Source: Novosphingobium sp. | GTDB lineage: Bacteria; Pseudomonadota; Alphaproteobacteria; Sphingomonadales; Sphingomonadaceae | Direction of reading: 5' to 3' | DNA length: 64,000 nucleotides | Assembly: GCA_017744735.1 (NCBI GenBank) | Contig: JAGIAR010000007.1 | Span: forward strand, 124,001-188,000 | Part shown: one piece after another, positions 24,849-35,633 of the stretch | Layout of the letters: each line of letters begins with the position of its first letter | How positions within the stretch are numbered: position 1 is the first letter of the stretch | The notes under the pieces: model-generated | Databases searched by the model: none | What the model saw: the letters and a program-made list of their open reading frames with translations, nothing else | Told to the model about the DNA's origin: nothing | Translations under genes and position numbers: made by a program

Positions 24849-25895
24849 GTGCTGACCCATTTCCGCGGCCCGATCCTGTTCGCCCTCGTCTGCCTGATGC
24901 TGGCGGCTTGGTATGGCTATTCCAGCACCGGCACGCTCGAGGGCATGGCGCAGGTGCTGTGGATCGTGGCGGTGCTCTCGGTGCTCGAGGTCTCGCTGAG
25001 CTTCGACAATGCGGTGGTCAACGCGACCGTGCTCAAGGACATGGACGCGGTCTGGCAGAAGCGCTTTCTGACCTGGGGCATGGTGATCGCGGTCTACGGC
25101 ATGTACATCGTCTTCCCGCTGGCGATCGTCGCCATCGCGGCCGGGCTCGGACCGATCGAGGCGGCAAAACTCTCGCTCGAACAGCCCGAGCGCTACGAGC
25201 AGATCGTCTCTTCCGCCCATGTCGGCATCGCCGGCTTCGGCGGCGCCTTCCTCGGCATGGTCGGGCTCAAGTTCTTCTTCGACCAGGAGAAGGACGTGCA
25301 CTGGATCCACGCGATCGAGGAGCGGCTGGCCCGCTTCTCGGCAGTGCCGGCGCTCGAGATCGCGGTGCTGCTGCTGGCGCTGTGGGGCGTCTCGATGCTG
25401 CTGCCCGAGCACCATTCGCACACCGTGCTCGTCGCGGGCATCCTCGGCATCGTCTGCTTTATCGCGGTCGACGGACTCGGCACGATCCTCAAATTGCGCG
25501 AAGAGCGGATGAGCGCGGCGGGCGTCGCGGTCCATGCCGGGCTTGGCGGCTTCCTCTATCTCAACGTGCTCGACGCCTCGTTCAGCTTCGATGCGGTGAT
25601 CGGAGCCTTCGCCCTGTCGAACAACATGGTGGTGATCGCGCTCGGCCTGTCGATCGGGGCGATGTTCGTCCGCGCGATGACGGTGATGCTGGTCCGCAAG
25701 GGCACGCTGACCGAATATCATTTCCTCGAGCACGGCGCTTTCTGGGCGATCCTGGCGCTGGCGGTGATCATGCTCGCATCGGTGCGCTACGAGATTCCCG
25801 AGGCGATCACCGGGCTGATCGGCGCCGCCTTCATCGGCCTCGCGATCTGGTGGTCGGCGCGGCACAACCGCAGGCACGGCGCTGGCGGCGGGTAA
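24849..25895 (+). CDS. DUF475 / TerC-like integral membrane protein
   Basis: A 348-residue protein with eight or nine membrane segments. It belongs to the DUF475 group related to TerC: VLSVLEVSLSFDNAVVNATV (about residues 44-63) carries the acidic SFDNAVVNA motif within a helix, and a second copy LNVLDASFSFDAVIGAFALS occurs near residue 240. Related TerC proteins are linked to metal ion (Mn) export or tellurite resistance. The start is GTG 24849 with GAGAG upstream. It is 12 bp from panB and may be cotranscribed. Conserved intramembrane Asp pairs fit a metal ion role; that is inference. Confidence 0.8.
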   Translation: MLTHFRGPILFALVCLMLAAWYGYSSTGTLEGMAQVLWIVAVLSVLEVSLSFDNAVVNATVLKDMDAVWQKRFLTWGMVIAVYGMYIVFPLAIVAIAAGLGPIEAAKLSLEQPERYEQIVSSAHVGIAGFGGAFLGMVGLKFFFDQEKDVHWIHAIEERLARFSAVPALEIAVLLLALWGVSMLLPEHHSHTVLVAGILGIVCFIAVDGLGTILKLREERMSAAGVAVHAGLGGFLYLNVLDASFSFDAVIGAFALSNNMVVIALGLSIGAMFVRAMTVMLVRKGTLTEYHFLEHGAFWAILALAVIMLASVRYEIPEAITGLIGAAFIGLAIWWSARHNRRHGAGGG

Positions 25896-25898
25896 GGC

Positions 25899-27681
25899 TC
25901 AGCCTGGCAGCCGCTGCAGCTTGGCCATCAACGCATTCGCCTCACCGGTGCGCCCGGCCTGCCGCAGAACCTGCGCCAACACGAGATCGACCGCCGGATT
26001 GGCGCGCTGCATCGCAAAGGCGTCCTGCGCATCGTCCAGCGCCGCCGCCCCGTCGCCCAGCCGGAGCTTGGCTTCGGCCAGCGTCGCATAGAGCAGCGGA
26101 TCCCGACCGCCGCCGCGCAGGACTTGCGCATAGTCGAGCAGGGCTTCGGCCCGCTTCCAGTCGCCGCGCTGGATGTCGAGCCGCGCAAGGAATTCCGCCG
26201 CTTCGCCATCCTGCGGGTGCTGGCGCAGGAAATCCGCGGCAAGCTTGCGCGCGGCAGCCTCCTGCCCGCCAATCCGCAGCGCGGCGACCATCCTGGTCAT
26301 CAGCGTATAGGGCCGGCTGACCTGCGCCGCCGAGGCATAGGCGCGCATGGCCGAGGCCCCGTCGCCCCGCGCCAGCGCGACATCCCCCGCGAGCGTCTCG
26401 ATATCGGCCGAACCGGGATAGCGGCGGGTCAGCGTCTCGACCACGCCCGCCGCTCCGGCGCCGTCCCCTGCGGCAAGCAGTTTGCGCAGCCGCGGCACCG
26501 CGGCGTCGATCCGGTAGGGGTCGTCGCCATAGCGGAACAGCGCCAGCTCGCCGTCCTTGCCGACCGCCAGCGGCAGGACCGCCATGGACGGCCCCCGCGC
26601 CGCCCGGTCGAGAAAGGGGGCAGCGCTCGCACGATCGTCGTCCTGTTCGAATGCCCGGCCGACGAGGGTAAGCAGGTAGGGCGAAGCGCCAGGCCCGTCG
26701 GCCAGAGCGCGATAGCGCGCGACCACCTCGCTGCCGTCGCCGTTCTCAAGCATCGCCCGGCCGAGCAGCAGCACGATCCGGTCGTTGTTCGGTTGCAGCC
26801 GCGCCAGCTCGTCGAAGGCATCGACCGCGAGCGCCCAATTGCCGGCCTGCATCTCGAGGATGCCTTCGAGCATCATGGCCGCCGGCACCTGTGCCAGCTT
26901 GTCGCCGGCGCGGTAGAGCAGCCGCCGGGCAAGATTGAAATTCCCCACCCGCGCCGCCAGCACCGCCTGGAGGTAGAAGGCTCGCGGATTCGACCCGTCC
27001 AGCTCGATCATGTGCCGCGTCACCCGCAGCATGTCGCTGGCCCGCCCGATCTCGCCGAGCGTCGCCGCATACTCGCCGAGCAGCGAGAGATCGTCAGGCG
27101 CGAGCTTCAACCCCCGCTCGAACCACGGGAGCGAGACGATCAACCCCTGCGCATCGCGCACGAGCTGGCCGCGGAACTCGATCGCGCGGAGGTTCCTTCC
27201 GTCGAGCCTGAGGGCGGTATCGGCCGCCTCCAGTGCCTGGTGATGCTCCCCGCCGCGATAGCGCATGCGTCCGATATCGACCCAGATCTCGGCCGTGCCC
27301 TGGCCGCCCTCCAGCGCCTTGTCGAAAGCCGCGCCGGCGGCAGCCAGATCGCCGTCTGCCATTTCGAGCCGCGCGAGCATGTGGAAGCCATGCTGGCGGT
27401 TCGCGACAGTGAACCGCCCGGGCTCGAGCCACTCGCGCGCCGCGTCGAGATCGCCCTGATCGAGATAGGCCTCCCCCATCCAGGCGGCGATCGCAGGTTT
27501 TTGCGCACCCGCGGCGAGCGCCCGGCGCAGCGCGATCTCCGCCGCCACGCCATCGCCGTGCAGCAGTGCGGCGCGCCCTTCCCTGAACGCGGCTTCCGCA
27601 TCGCCGCTCGCCCCGCTGAGCGGCGATGCGAACACGAGCAGGGCCAGCACCGCCAGCACCGCCTTCGCCTTGCGGCGGGTG

Positions 27682-27689
<8 letters not shown>
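25899..27689 (-). CDS. TPR-repeat exported protein linked to the PrsK/PrsR cassette (PrsT-like)
   Basis: A 596-residue protein with a hydrophobic leader (AVLAVLALLVFASPLSGASG, cleavage near residue 27) and a long run of tetratricopeptide repeats, e.g. PAIAAWMGEAYLDQGDLDAA, AEIWVDIGRMRYRGGEHHQA and DPLLYATLAEAKLRLGDGAA. The family fits PrsT of XrtA/PEP-CTERM systems, which is usually nearer 900 residues, so this is a short or distant member. Start ATG 27689 overlaps the prsR stop by 8 bp. The overlap and cassette order support a joint role in exopolysaccharide assembly at the periplasmic side. Confidence 0.7.
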
Positions 27690-29048
<1,359 letters not shown>

Positions 29049-29049
<1 letters not shown>

Positions 29050-31157
29050 CAGGCAACGTCCTTGGCAAGATTGTCTTCGAGCAGGCCCGCAGGATCGAGC
29101 GGCAGGCGCAGGATGAAGCGCGTGCCGATTCCCTCGCGGCTTTCGACGTCGAGCCGCCCGTTCATCGCCCGGACCAGCTCGCGCGCCTCGAAGGCACCGA
29201 TCCCGAACCCGCCGGGCTTGGACGAATGGAACGGCTTGAACAGGCGCGAGCGGATGAATTCCGCGCTCATTCCCGTGCCCGAATCGATCACTTCGACGAT
29301 GCAGAACAGACCCTCGATCCGCACGCTGAGCAGCACCGGCGCCTCGGGCTCGCTCGCGTCGATGGCGTTCTGGACCAGATGGACCAGCGCCTGCTCGAGC
29401 GAATCCGCCTTGCCCAGCACCACCGATGGCTGCTGCTCGACCAGCGTCACCGGATGCTGCGCCTCGTAGCGGCGGACGACCCGGCTGACGCATTCGACGG
29501 CATCGATCCGTTCGGGCCGTTCGACCCCGACCGCCCCGTAGCGCCCGAGGCGCGCGAGCAGGGCGTTGAGCTTGTCGGAGCTGTTGCGCAGGGTCACCAG
29601 CATATCTGCGCGGAATTCCGGCTTCTCGGCATGCTTTTCGGCGTTGCGGGCGAGCAGCGAAAGCTGGCTCGCGAGGTTCTTGATGTCGTGCATCACGAAG
29701 GCGATGCGGCGGTTGAACTCGTCGAAGCGGTGCGCCTCGCCCAGCGCCTCCTGCCCGGCCTGCTCGGCAAGGTAGCTGGCAAGCTGCTGGCCGACCACGC
29801 GGAGCAGGTCGAAGTCTTCCCAGTCGAGCCGCCGTGCGACCGAGGGGCGCGCCAGCACCACCACGCCGACCAGCCGCTGATAATGGAGCAAGGGGATCAT
29901 TGCCCAGGCGCGACGGTTCTCACGCAGCCATGCGGGCACGATTCCGCTCTCGCCCTTGGCGTCGCGCCCGTCGCGCACGTCGTCGAGATCGAGGATGAAG
30001 CGCTGGCTTTCGAAGAAGCGCGCCGCCGTGGCGTCGAGCGCCTCGCCCGGAACCGCGATCTCGGGCCACTGCCAGCGCGAATCGAGGCAGAGCGAGCCGT
30101 CGTCGCCGGGGGTCAGGAGCAGGCCCGCCGGGCTGTCGGTGATGTCGGCCACGGCGCGCACCACGCGTTCGTGCAGCGGGGTAACCTGCTCGCCGCCGCG
30201 GGCGATCGTTTCGGTGAAGCGGAGCCATTCGGCGCGGTAGTCGTAACGGTGCTGGAACAGATGCTTGGCCAGCACCACGCGGATCCATCCGCGCAGGCGC
30301 CGGGAGGGCAGCACCAGCAGCGCCGCGACGCTCGCGGCCACGAGGAAGCCGAGCTGGAGCAGACGCGCGAAGTCCGAGCCGACATAGGCGAGACCCTGCG
30401 CGACCACCACCATCCCGACCAGATAGGCGCCGATCAGCAGCAGCGAGAACGATTGGAACGCGACCGAGCGCGAGGCGCGCAGCTTGAGCTCGCCGCCGGC
30501 CTGCGCCGCGCCGATCGCCAGCAGTACCGCCATCACGATCAGCACCAGCCCACGCAGGTCGGACAGGGTTTCGGGGACCCTGCCGGTGAGATAGGCGACG
30601 GTGTAGAAATTGAGATCGTAGAGCCACAGGCAGGCGAGCGCCGCCGCGGGCCAGCGCAGGCTCAGCCGGCCGGCCGGGGAAGCACCGACATATAGATTGT
30701 GGACCAGAACCAGCGCCCCGACCGTGCACAGCAGGCGGAAGCTCATCGCCAGGTCGAAGATCATCTGCGGCGCGCCCGGTAAGCCGCCGAACCGCGCTGC
30801 AAGCGCGAGCAGGCCGAACTGGAGCATCTCGACGAAAGCCAGCGCCCAGATCACCGTGCGGATCGGGCGCACCGTCTCGTGGCGCCCGTCGTGGGCGAAC
30901 AAGCGGTAAAGAGCCCAGAACCACGCCAGGTAGCTGAGGGAGAGGAACATCTGCGTGCCGGCGTCGACCGCGCCGAGCGCCACGACCGCCAGCGCCCAGA
31001 AGGCGGTGATCCCAAGCGCGGCGAGCAGCGGCTGCGCGGCCGAGCCAAGCTTCTCGCGCCGCGGCAGGAGCCAACCGGCGGTTCCCAGCAGCGCCGCGGC
31101 GGCAGCGACCTGCAGCACCGTGACCAGCGTCGCCCACATGTCGATCGGCGCGCCCAT
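29049..31157 (-). CDS. prsK: Membrane histidine kinase PrsK (PEP-CTERM/XrtA-associated)
   Basis: A 702-residue kinase. The first about 310 residues contain eight or so hydrophobic segments with little outside loop, then a GAF-like region (HERVVRAVADITDSPAGLLL onward, about 345-480). The transmitter has an H-box of unusual HDIKN form (VMHDIKNLASQLSLLARNA, His490), the N box LVHLVQNAIDAS, and the G boxes VIDSGTGMS and KPGGFGIGAFEAREL. This H-box is characteristic of PrsK. The start ATG 31157 overlaps the sugar-transferase stop (TGATG). It likely senses membrane or envelope status and phosphorylates PrsR. Confidence 0.87.
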
Positions 31158-32542
31158 CACCGCGCTCCCTCGTGCCACAGCACCACCCGCAGGGTCTGCA
31201 GCAGGATCAGCAGGTCGAGGAACGGCGTGTAGTTCTTCGCGTAATAGAGATCGTATTCGAGCTTGTTGCGCGAATCCGCGATCGAGGCGCCGTAGGGATA
31301 GTTGATCTGCGCCCAGCCGGTGATCCCCGGCTTCACCATGTGGCGTTCGGCATAATAGGGCAGCTTGTCCTCCAGATCCTCGACGAATTCGGGCCGCTCC
31401 GGACGCGGGCCGACGAAGCTCATCTCGCCCTTGAGCACGCTCCATGCCTGCGGCAGCTCGTCGATCCGGACCTTGCGGATGAACTTGCCGATGCGGGTCA
31501 CGCGCGGATCGTCCTGCTGGGCGAACTGCGCCCCGTCCTTCTCGGCATCGGTGCGCATCGAGCGCAGCTTGACCACGTCGAAGGGCTGGCCGAACAGGCC
31601 GACCCGGGTCTGGCTGAAGAAGGCCGGCCCCTTGCTGTCGAGCTTGACCAGCAGCGCGAAGATCAGGATCAGCGGGAAGGTCGCAAGCAGCAGAAGTCCG
31701 CTGGCGAGCACGTCGAACAGCCGCTTGGCGACACTCGACACCGCCCGCCCGGAGGAGAAGCCATCGGAAAAGATCAGCCACGAGGGATTGACCGTGTCGA
31801 GATCGACCCGGCCGGTCTCGCGCTCCATGAAGCTCGAGAAATCGTTCACATGGACGCCGGCTGTCTTGATCCGCAGCAGGTCCTTCAGCGGCAGCGCGTT
31901 GCGCCGCTCCTCGAGCGCCAGCACCACCTCGCTCGCGCCGAGGTTCTCGACGAAGCGGTTGAGATCGTGGATCGCCGAGCGCGCGATCGCTTCCTCGACC
32001 ACCTTGGCCGCATCGCTCATCGCGATATAGCCCACGATCACGAAGCCGCTCTCGGGGCGCAAGCTCAGCTGGCGCAGGCGTTGCGCGCGCTGGCCGGAGC
32101 CCAGCACCAACACCCGTCGGCGGAACGCGGAGGCACCGAGGATCCCGCCGACGATCAGGCGGTTCGCGACCAGGAAGACGACCGACAGGCCCATCGCATA
32201 GGCCAGGGTCGAGCGCCAGAAGGTCTCGCCCGGGATCAGGAAGTCGATGAATGCCAGCGCGATCACGCCCAGGCTCACCGCGACCAGCAGTCGCGCCGCG
32301 GCAAAGCGCATCGAGCGCAGCGAATCCGCGCCGTAAACGCCGACCGAGATCATCGCGACGAGCACCACCCCGCTTGCCGCCAGCAGCGCCGGAAAGCGAT
32401 CGGCGAACGCGCCGACATCGATCCCGATCTGGCTCGCGCGCAGCTTCCACGCCAACTCGCCCGCGGCGACCAGCAGCACGAGGTCGAACAGGCCCAGCAA
32501 CAGCACAGCGTGCGGAATGTAGTGCTTGAAAAGACGGATCAT
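31157..32542 (-). CDS. Undecaprenyl-phosphate sugar phosphotransferase, PEP-CTERM/exopolysaccharide type
   Basis: A 461-residue polyisoprenyl-phosphate sugar-1-phosphate transferase that starts exopolysaccharide repeat-unit synthesis. Four N-terminal membrane helices (about 10-140) precede a Rossmann-like region (RRVLVLGSGQRAQRLRQ), another membrane helix (SSVAKRLFDVLASGLLLLAT, about 268-288) and the catalytic Bac_transf domain, with KLRSMRTDAE, RIGKFIRKVRIDELPQAW, SFVGPRPERPEF and HMVKPGITGWAQ. The family is the one paired with XrtA/PEP-CTERM loci. Start ATG 32540-32542. It leads the cassette with prsK, prsR and the TPR gene, but no wzx/wzy, chain-length or exosortase gene follows here. Confidence 0.88.
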   Translation of the reverse strand: MIRLFKHYIPHAVLLLGLFDLVLLVAAGELAWKLRASQIGIDVGAFADRFPALLAASGVVLVAMISVGVYGADSLRSMRFAAARLLVAVSLGVIALAFIDFLIPGETFWRSTLAYAMGLSVVFLVANRLIVGGILGASAFRRRVLVLGSGQRAQRLRQLSLRPESGFVIVGYIAMSDAAKVVEEAIARSAIHDLNRFVENLGASEVVLALEERRNALPLKDLLRIKTAGVHVNDFSSFMERETGRVDLDTVNPSWLIFSDGFSSGRAVSSVAKRLFDVLASGLLLLATFPLILIFALLVKLDSKGPAFFSQTRVGLFGQPFDVVKLRSMRTDAEKDGAQFAQQDDPRVTRIGKFIRKVRIDELPQAWSVLKGEMSFVGPRPERPEFVEDLEDKLPYYAERHMVKPGITGWAQINYPYGASIADSRNKLEYDLYYAKNYTPFLDLLILLQTLRVVLWHEGAR

Positions 32543-32642
32543 CGCACGATCGGGGTCCCTGCCAGGCAGCCGCCCGCCGATGCGGACAGCGCCGGTCTAG
32601 GGCCGAGTGGTGAAATGTCGGTAAATTTTACAGGCGCAATTT

Positions 32643-32657
32643 GCCCGCTTTTCGGGC
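32643..32657. terminator. Short hairpin between the lipoprotein gene and the sugar-transferase gene
   Basis: GCCCG-CTTTT-CGGGC forms a 5-bp GC hairpin 50 bp past the lipoprotein stop and 101 bp before the sugar transferase. On the transcribed minus strand it is followed by AAATT, not a U-run, so it is a weak or factor-dependent terminator at most. The AT-rich patch beside it (32621-32642) may hold the sugar-transferase promoter. Confidence 0.3.
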
Positions 32658-32706
32658 GGGCGCGACGGTTGACCGGGCGTTTACCCTGCGCCCGGACGGG
32701 TTCCGG

Positions 32707-33291
32707 TCAGGACCCGAGGCGTTCCAGCACGCTTGGCGAAGCGGTGATCGCGCCCTTCTCGACCTTGGCGATATAGGTGCGCGCCACGGTCTTGAGGCCG
32801 GCCAGGCCGGAGAAGGTGCAGGTCTGCGAGCCCCGGGGCGCCGTCTCCCGCGGACCATCCGCCGCCCCTGGGGCCCAGTTCGACCGTTTCAGACCCCTGA
32901 AATCTCCCGCGACGTCCTCGCAATTCGAAGGGTAGAAATAGAGATCCTGGCCGACCCGGCGGATTGCCTGGTACATATAGGCCGGGTCGGGATCCTCGGC
33001 GCCGTCCGCGATCTCGTATTGCAGCAGGTACCACTCGGACCCCAGCGCCAGGAAGCGGACCGGGATGCGCTCGTTCTTTTCGTCGACGAAGGCATAGGCG
33101 GTGCCGCCGCCGGACGCGATCGCCAGCACCGTCGGCGCGTCCTCCCCTTTGCCGCGATATTTCCCGGCAAAACCGACCGACGAGGCGTTGGTGTCGGTCA
33201 GTAGCGGCTTCTGCGAAGTCCAGCAGGCCGCGAGCGCGCAGGCCAGCACCCCGCAGAGCACCGTGCGTGCAAGGCCCCGCAGACCGGCCAT
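32707..33291 (-). CDS. Lipoprotein of unknown function, last gene of the MoaF-like operon
   Basis: A 194-residue lipoprotein: RTVLCGVLACALAACWTSQ has the lipobox ALAAC with the modified Cys near residue 20. The mature part is a soluble domain with GKYRGKGEDAPTVLAIASGG, YAFVDEKNERIPVRFLALG, EWYLLQYEIAD and a Cys-containing QTCTFSGLAGL, suggesting a beta-rich fold. No family recognised. Start ATG 33291 overlaps the previous stop (TGATG), so it is coupled to the Tat-signal gene. Its neighbours suggest an envelope-associated operon of unknown purpose. Confidence 0.65.
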   Translation of the reverse strand: MAGLRGLARTVLCGVLACALAACWTSQKPLLTDTNASSVGFAGKYRGKGEDAPTVLAIASGGGTAYAFVDEKNERIPVRFLALGSEWYLLQYEIADGAEDPDPAYMYQAIRRVGQDLYFYPSNCEDVAGDFRGLKRSNWAPGAADGPRETAPRGSQTCTFSGLAGLKTVARTYIAKVEKGAITASPSVLERLGS

Positions 33292-33770
33292 CAGGCCAGC
33301 TCGATCCGTTCGATCCTCCAGCCGTCGCGGCGGCGGAGGTAGCTCCCGACGAAACTGCGCGCCTCGGTGACGCGCACCGCGCCATTGCCCTGCAGGCGCG
33401 CCATCTGAACCAGCGTGGCCTGGCCCTCGAACTCGCGTTCGAATTCGGCGCTGCAGGCCATCCGCACGGAAGCCCGCGTGCGGTCGGCGGAGATCGTGAA
33501 CTCCGCGGGCTCCGCGCCTGGGTCGAAGGCGAGGCCGACAAGCCCCGGCTCGGCCAGGCCGGCGATCGAGCCGCCGGCGCTCACCTGCCGCGCCAGGTCG
33601 CGGTTGAGCGCCTCGATCGCACGCTCGTCCTCGATCCGCGCAAGCCGCTCGCTGCTTCGATCGCCGGCCAGCGCTGCGGCCGCGGGCGCCGCCACCGCCG
33701 CAAGCGGAGCCGCGACGATGGCGCCCGCCTTGAGAAAGGATCGCCGTGAAGTCATCGGTTTCTCGGTCAT
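33291..33770 (-). CDS. Tat-exported small protein, possibly SnoaL/NTF2-like
   Basis: A 159-residue protein with a twin-arginine signal: MTSRRSFLKAGAIVAAPLAA matches the S-R-R-x-F-L-K pattern and is followed by an Ala-rich hydrophobic stretch. Translation may start at ATG 33770 or at ATG 33755, five codons later. The mature domain begins ARIEDERAIEALNRDLARQV, a helix typical at the start of SnoaL/NTF2-like domains, and ends in SYLRRRDGWRIERIELA, also compatible with that fold. The family is tentative. It lies 15 bp after the MoaF-like gene and overlaps the lipoprotein start, so all three form one operon. Confidence 0.6.
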   Translation of the reverse strand: MTEKPMTSRRSFLKAGAIVAAPLAAVAAPAAAALAGDRSSERLARIEDERAIEALNRDLARQVSAGGSIAGLAEPGLVGLAFDPGAEPAEFTISADRTRASVRMACSAEFEREFEGQATLVQMARLQGNGAVRVTEARSFVGSYLRRRDGWRIERIELA

Positions 33771-33785
33771 TCTTCAGCTCCCTTC

Positions 33786-35567
33786 TCAAACGATATCGGC
33801 GAAGAAGCGCTCGACGTCGAAGCGCCCGGCGTGGCGACATTGCGCGCCGACCTGGCTCATGCTCAGCCCTTCGGTGCCGCAGTGGTAGCCGATCCCCGCG
33901 TCGTGCATCGTGCGCAGGTTGATCAGGATCGTGCCGAGCGTGCCGTTGCAGGCCTCCTCGATCCAGTAGAGGAAATAGAGGCCGTCGCGGATCTTGACCT
34001 GGGCGCCCGAGCCGCACCATTCGAGTCCGCCCGACCCTTGCGGGGTGAAGATGATCCAGCTGGTCGTCTTGGGCGTCGAATAGAGGTGCATCGAGGTCAG
34101 GCCGGGCGAATAGTTGTAGGTGATCGCCCGACCGAGCATCTCGGAAGTATAGGTGTGCCGCGCATTGCCCGGATCCGGCACGCCTTCGCTCTCGAGTTTG
34201 CCGAACAGCGTCCGCGCACCCGCTTCGTTCGCGAAATAGGGCGTGTTGAGATAGCCGTTGTAGCAGGTCGCCTTGCCGCTTTCGAAATCGGCGCAGACGA
34301 TGTGGCCGTCGTAATCGGGCATGCCTTCGAGGACATGGCCGAACAGGAACACGCCCGGCACGCTTTCCCACGCCCGGTAGCGCGCGGTGGTCCAGTCGCC
34401 CTTGCCGTCGCGGCGCCAGCTGAGTTCCTCAGGGCCATCGAAGCGATATTGCATCACCGGCCCGCCGTCATAGCGGATCGTCGCGTTCCGTCCGGCCAGC
34501 CCGCCGCTCGACGGCAGCGAATTGCCCGCCATCCCCGCCGCGCCGTCGCCCGCGCCGGTGCGCTTGGCGAAGACCAGCGTATTGGCCTTAACCGCCGCAG
34601 CAACCGCGGCCTTGCTCATCTTGGGCATTGTCTCGAGCGGTCGATAGACAGCGCGCGCGCCTTTCGCCGTGGCATCTATGGCAGCCGACTGACCTGGACC
34701 CGGGCGCGGCAACATCGGCCCGGCGACCTGATCGCCGAACTGCTCGAACTTGGCGATCTGGCCGAGCCACTCGCCCTCGCCGCGGAAGAGGTAGAATTCC
34801 AGCTCGTCCGCCGCGTTGAAGCCGATCCGCAGGCCGACCTGCTGCGCCCGGTTGAGATCGACCACGTGCGCCTGGAATATCCCCGAAAACTCGCACTCGG
34901 TGCGGGTGTAGAGATCGTAGGTCTCGCTCAGCTGGATATAGTCCGCGGGCGCGCTGTAGCCCTGCTTCTTGTTCATCCGGGTCAGCTCGACCCAGTGGGT
35001 GTAGGCGATCGAGGGATAGTATTCGAGCGTCTCCGCGCCACCGTCCTGCTTCCAATAGAAGCCCTTCCCCTCGACCCGATTGGAAAATTTGTGCCGCTCT
35101 TCCGAGACCGGCATGTCGCCCGCATAACCGAACGACACCGAGCGCATCACCTCGCGCTTGCGCTTGTCGTAACCTGCGAACCACAGCTCGATCACCGTGA
35201 CCAGCCCGCTCGCCTCGTCGAGCGCGACCGCATAACCGCGCAGCGTGCCGGGAATCAGATGGGCGAAGAAGGCGATCGGACCGAGCCGCAACGCGCCGTA
35301 GCCCGCGCCGATCTCGGCGCCGCCGTTCTCGGACAGGGTCAGCCGCCCGCCCGATTCGAACCGATAGGCCAAAGTGGGCCCGGCGCCGTAAGGTCCGCCG
35401 TCCGCGACGATCCGCATCGTCCGGCCCGCCAGCGACCCGTCGAGGCCGGAAGCGCATTGCGGGCCCGCGGCGGCGACCTTGTCCAGCGCCGCGCGGATCG
35501 TCGCCTCGTCCAGAGCGCTCCAGTCGAAGCGATAATTCTCCACTGCGGGATAGGCTGGTCCCGGCAT
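33786..35567 (-). CDS. Large protein with two MoaF-like domains
   Basis: A 593-residue cytosolic protein with an internal duplication. Both halves have a strand set resembling MoaF (a lipocalin-like family named from molybdenum cofactor loci): TMRIVADGGPYGAGPTLAYRF with LGPIAFFAHLIPGTLRGYAV in the first half, and ATIRYDGGPVMQYRF with VPGVFLFGHVLEGMPDYDGH in the second. A central linker (about residues 275-345) separates part of the duplication. No signal peptide is seen. ATG 35567 has the strong GGGGGAG ribosome site. No molybdenum cofactor gene is nearby, so the MoaF link is structural only; the assignment is moderate. Confidence 0.5.
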   Translation of the reverse strand: MPGPAYPAVENYRFDWSALDEATIRAALDKVAAAGPQCASGLDGSLAGRTMRIVADGGPYGAGPTLAYRFESGGRLTLSENGGAEIGAGYGALRLGPIAFFAHLIPGTLRGYAVALDEASGLVTVIELWFAGYDKRKREVMRSVSFGYAGDMPVSEERHKFSNRVEGKGFYWKQDGGAETLEYYPSIAYTHWVELTRMNKKQGYSAPADYIQLSETYDLYTRTECEFSGIFQAHVVDLNRAQQVGLRIGFNAADELEFYLFRGEGEWLGQIAKFEQFGDQVAGPMLPRPGPGQSAAIDATAKGARAVYRPLETMPKMSKAAVAAAVKANTLVFAKRTGAGDGAAGMAGNSLPSSGGLAGRNATIRYDGGPVMQYRFDGPEELSWRRDGKGDWTTARYRAWESVPGVFLFGHVLEGMPDYDGHIVCADFESGKATCYNGYLNTPYFANEAGARTLFGKLESEGVPDPGNARHTYTSEMLGRAITYNYSPGLTSMHLYSTPKTTSWIIFTPQGSGGLEWCGSGAQVKIRDGLYFLYWIEEACNGTLGTILINLRTMHDAGIGYHCGTEGLSMSQVGAQCRHAGRFDVERFFADIV

Positions 35568-35633
35568 GCTCTCCCCCTCTTCCGTCCCTGCCGTCTCGCG
35601 CTGGACGCGGGGCGGGATTCGTAGGCGAGCGTA

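Noticed and set aside
32543..32706. A sigma-54 promoter for the sugar-transferase cassette
   Set aside because: No TGGC-N8-TGC pattern with correct spacing was found on the minus strand.
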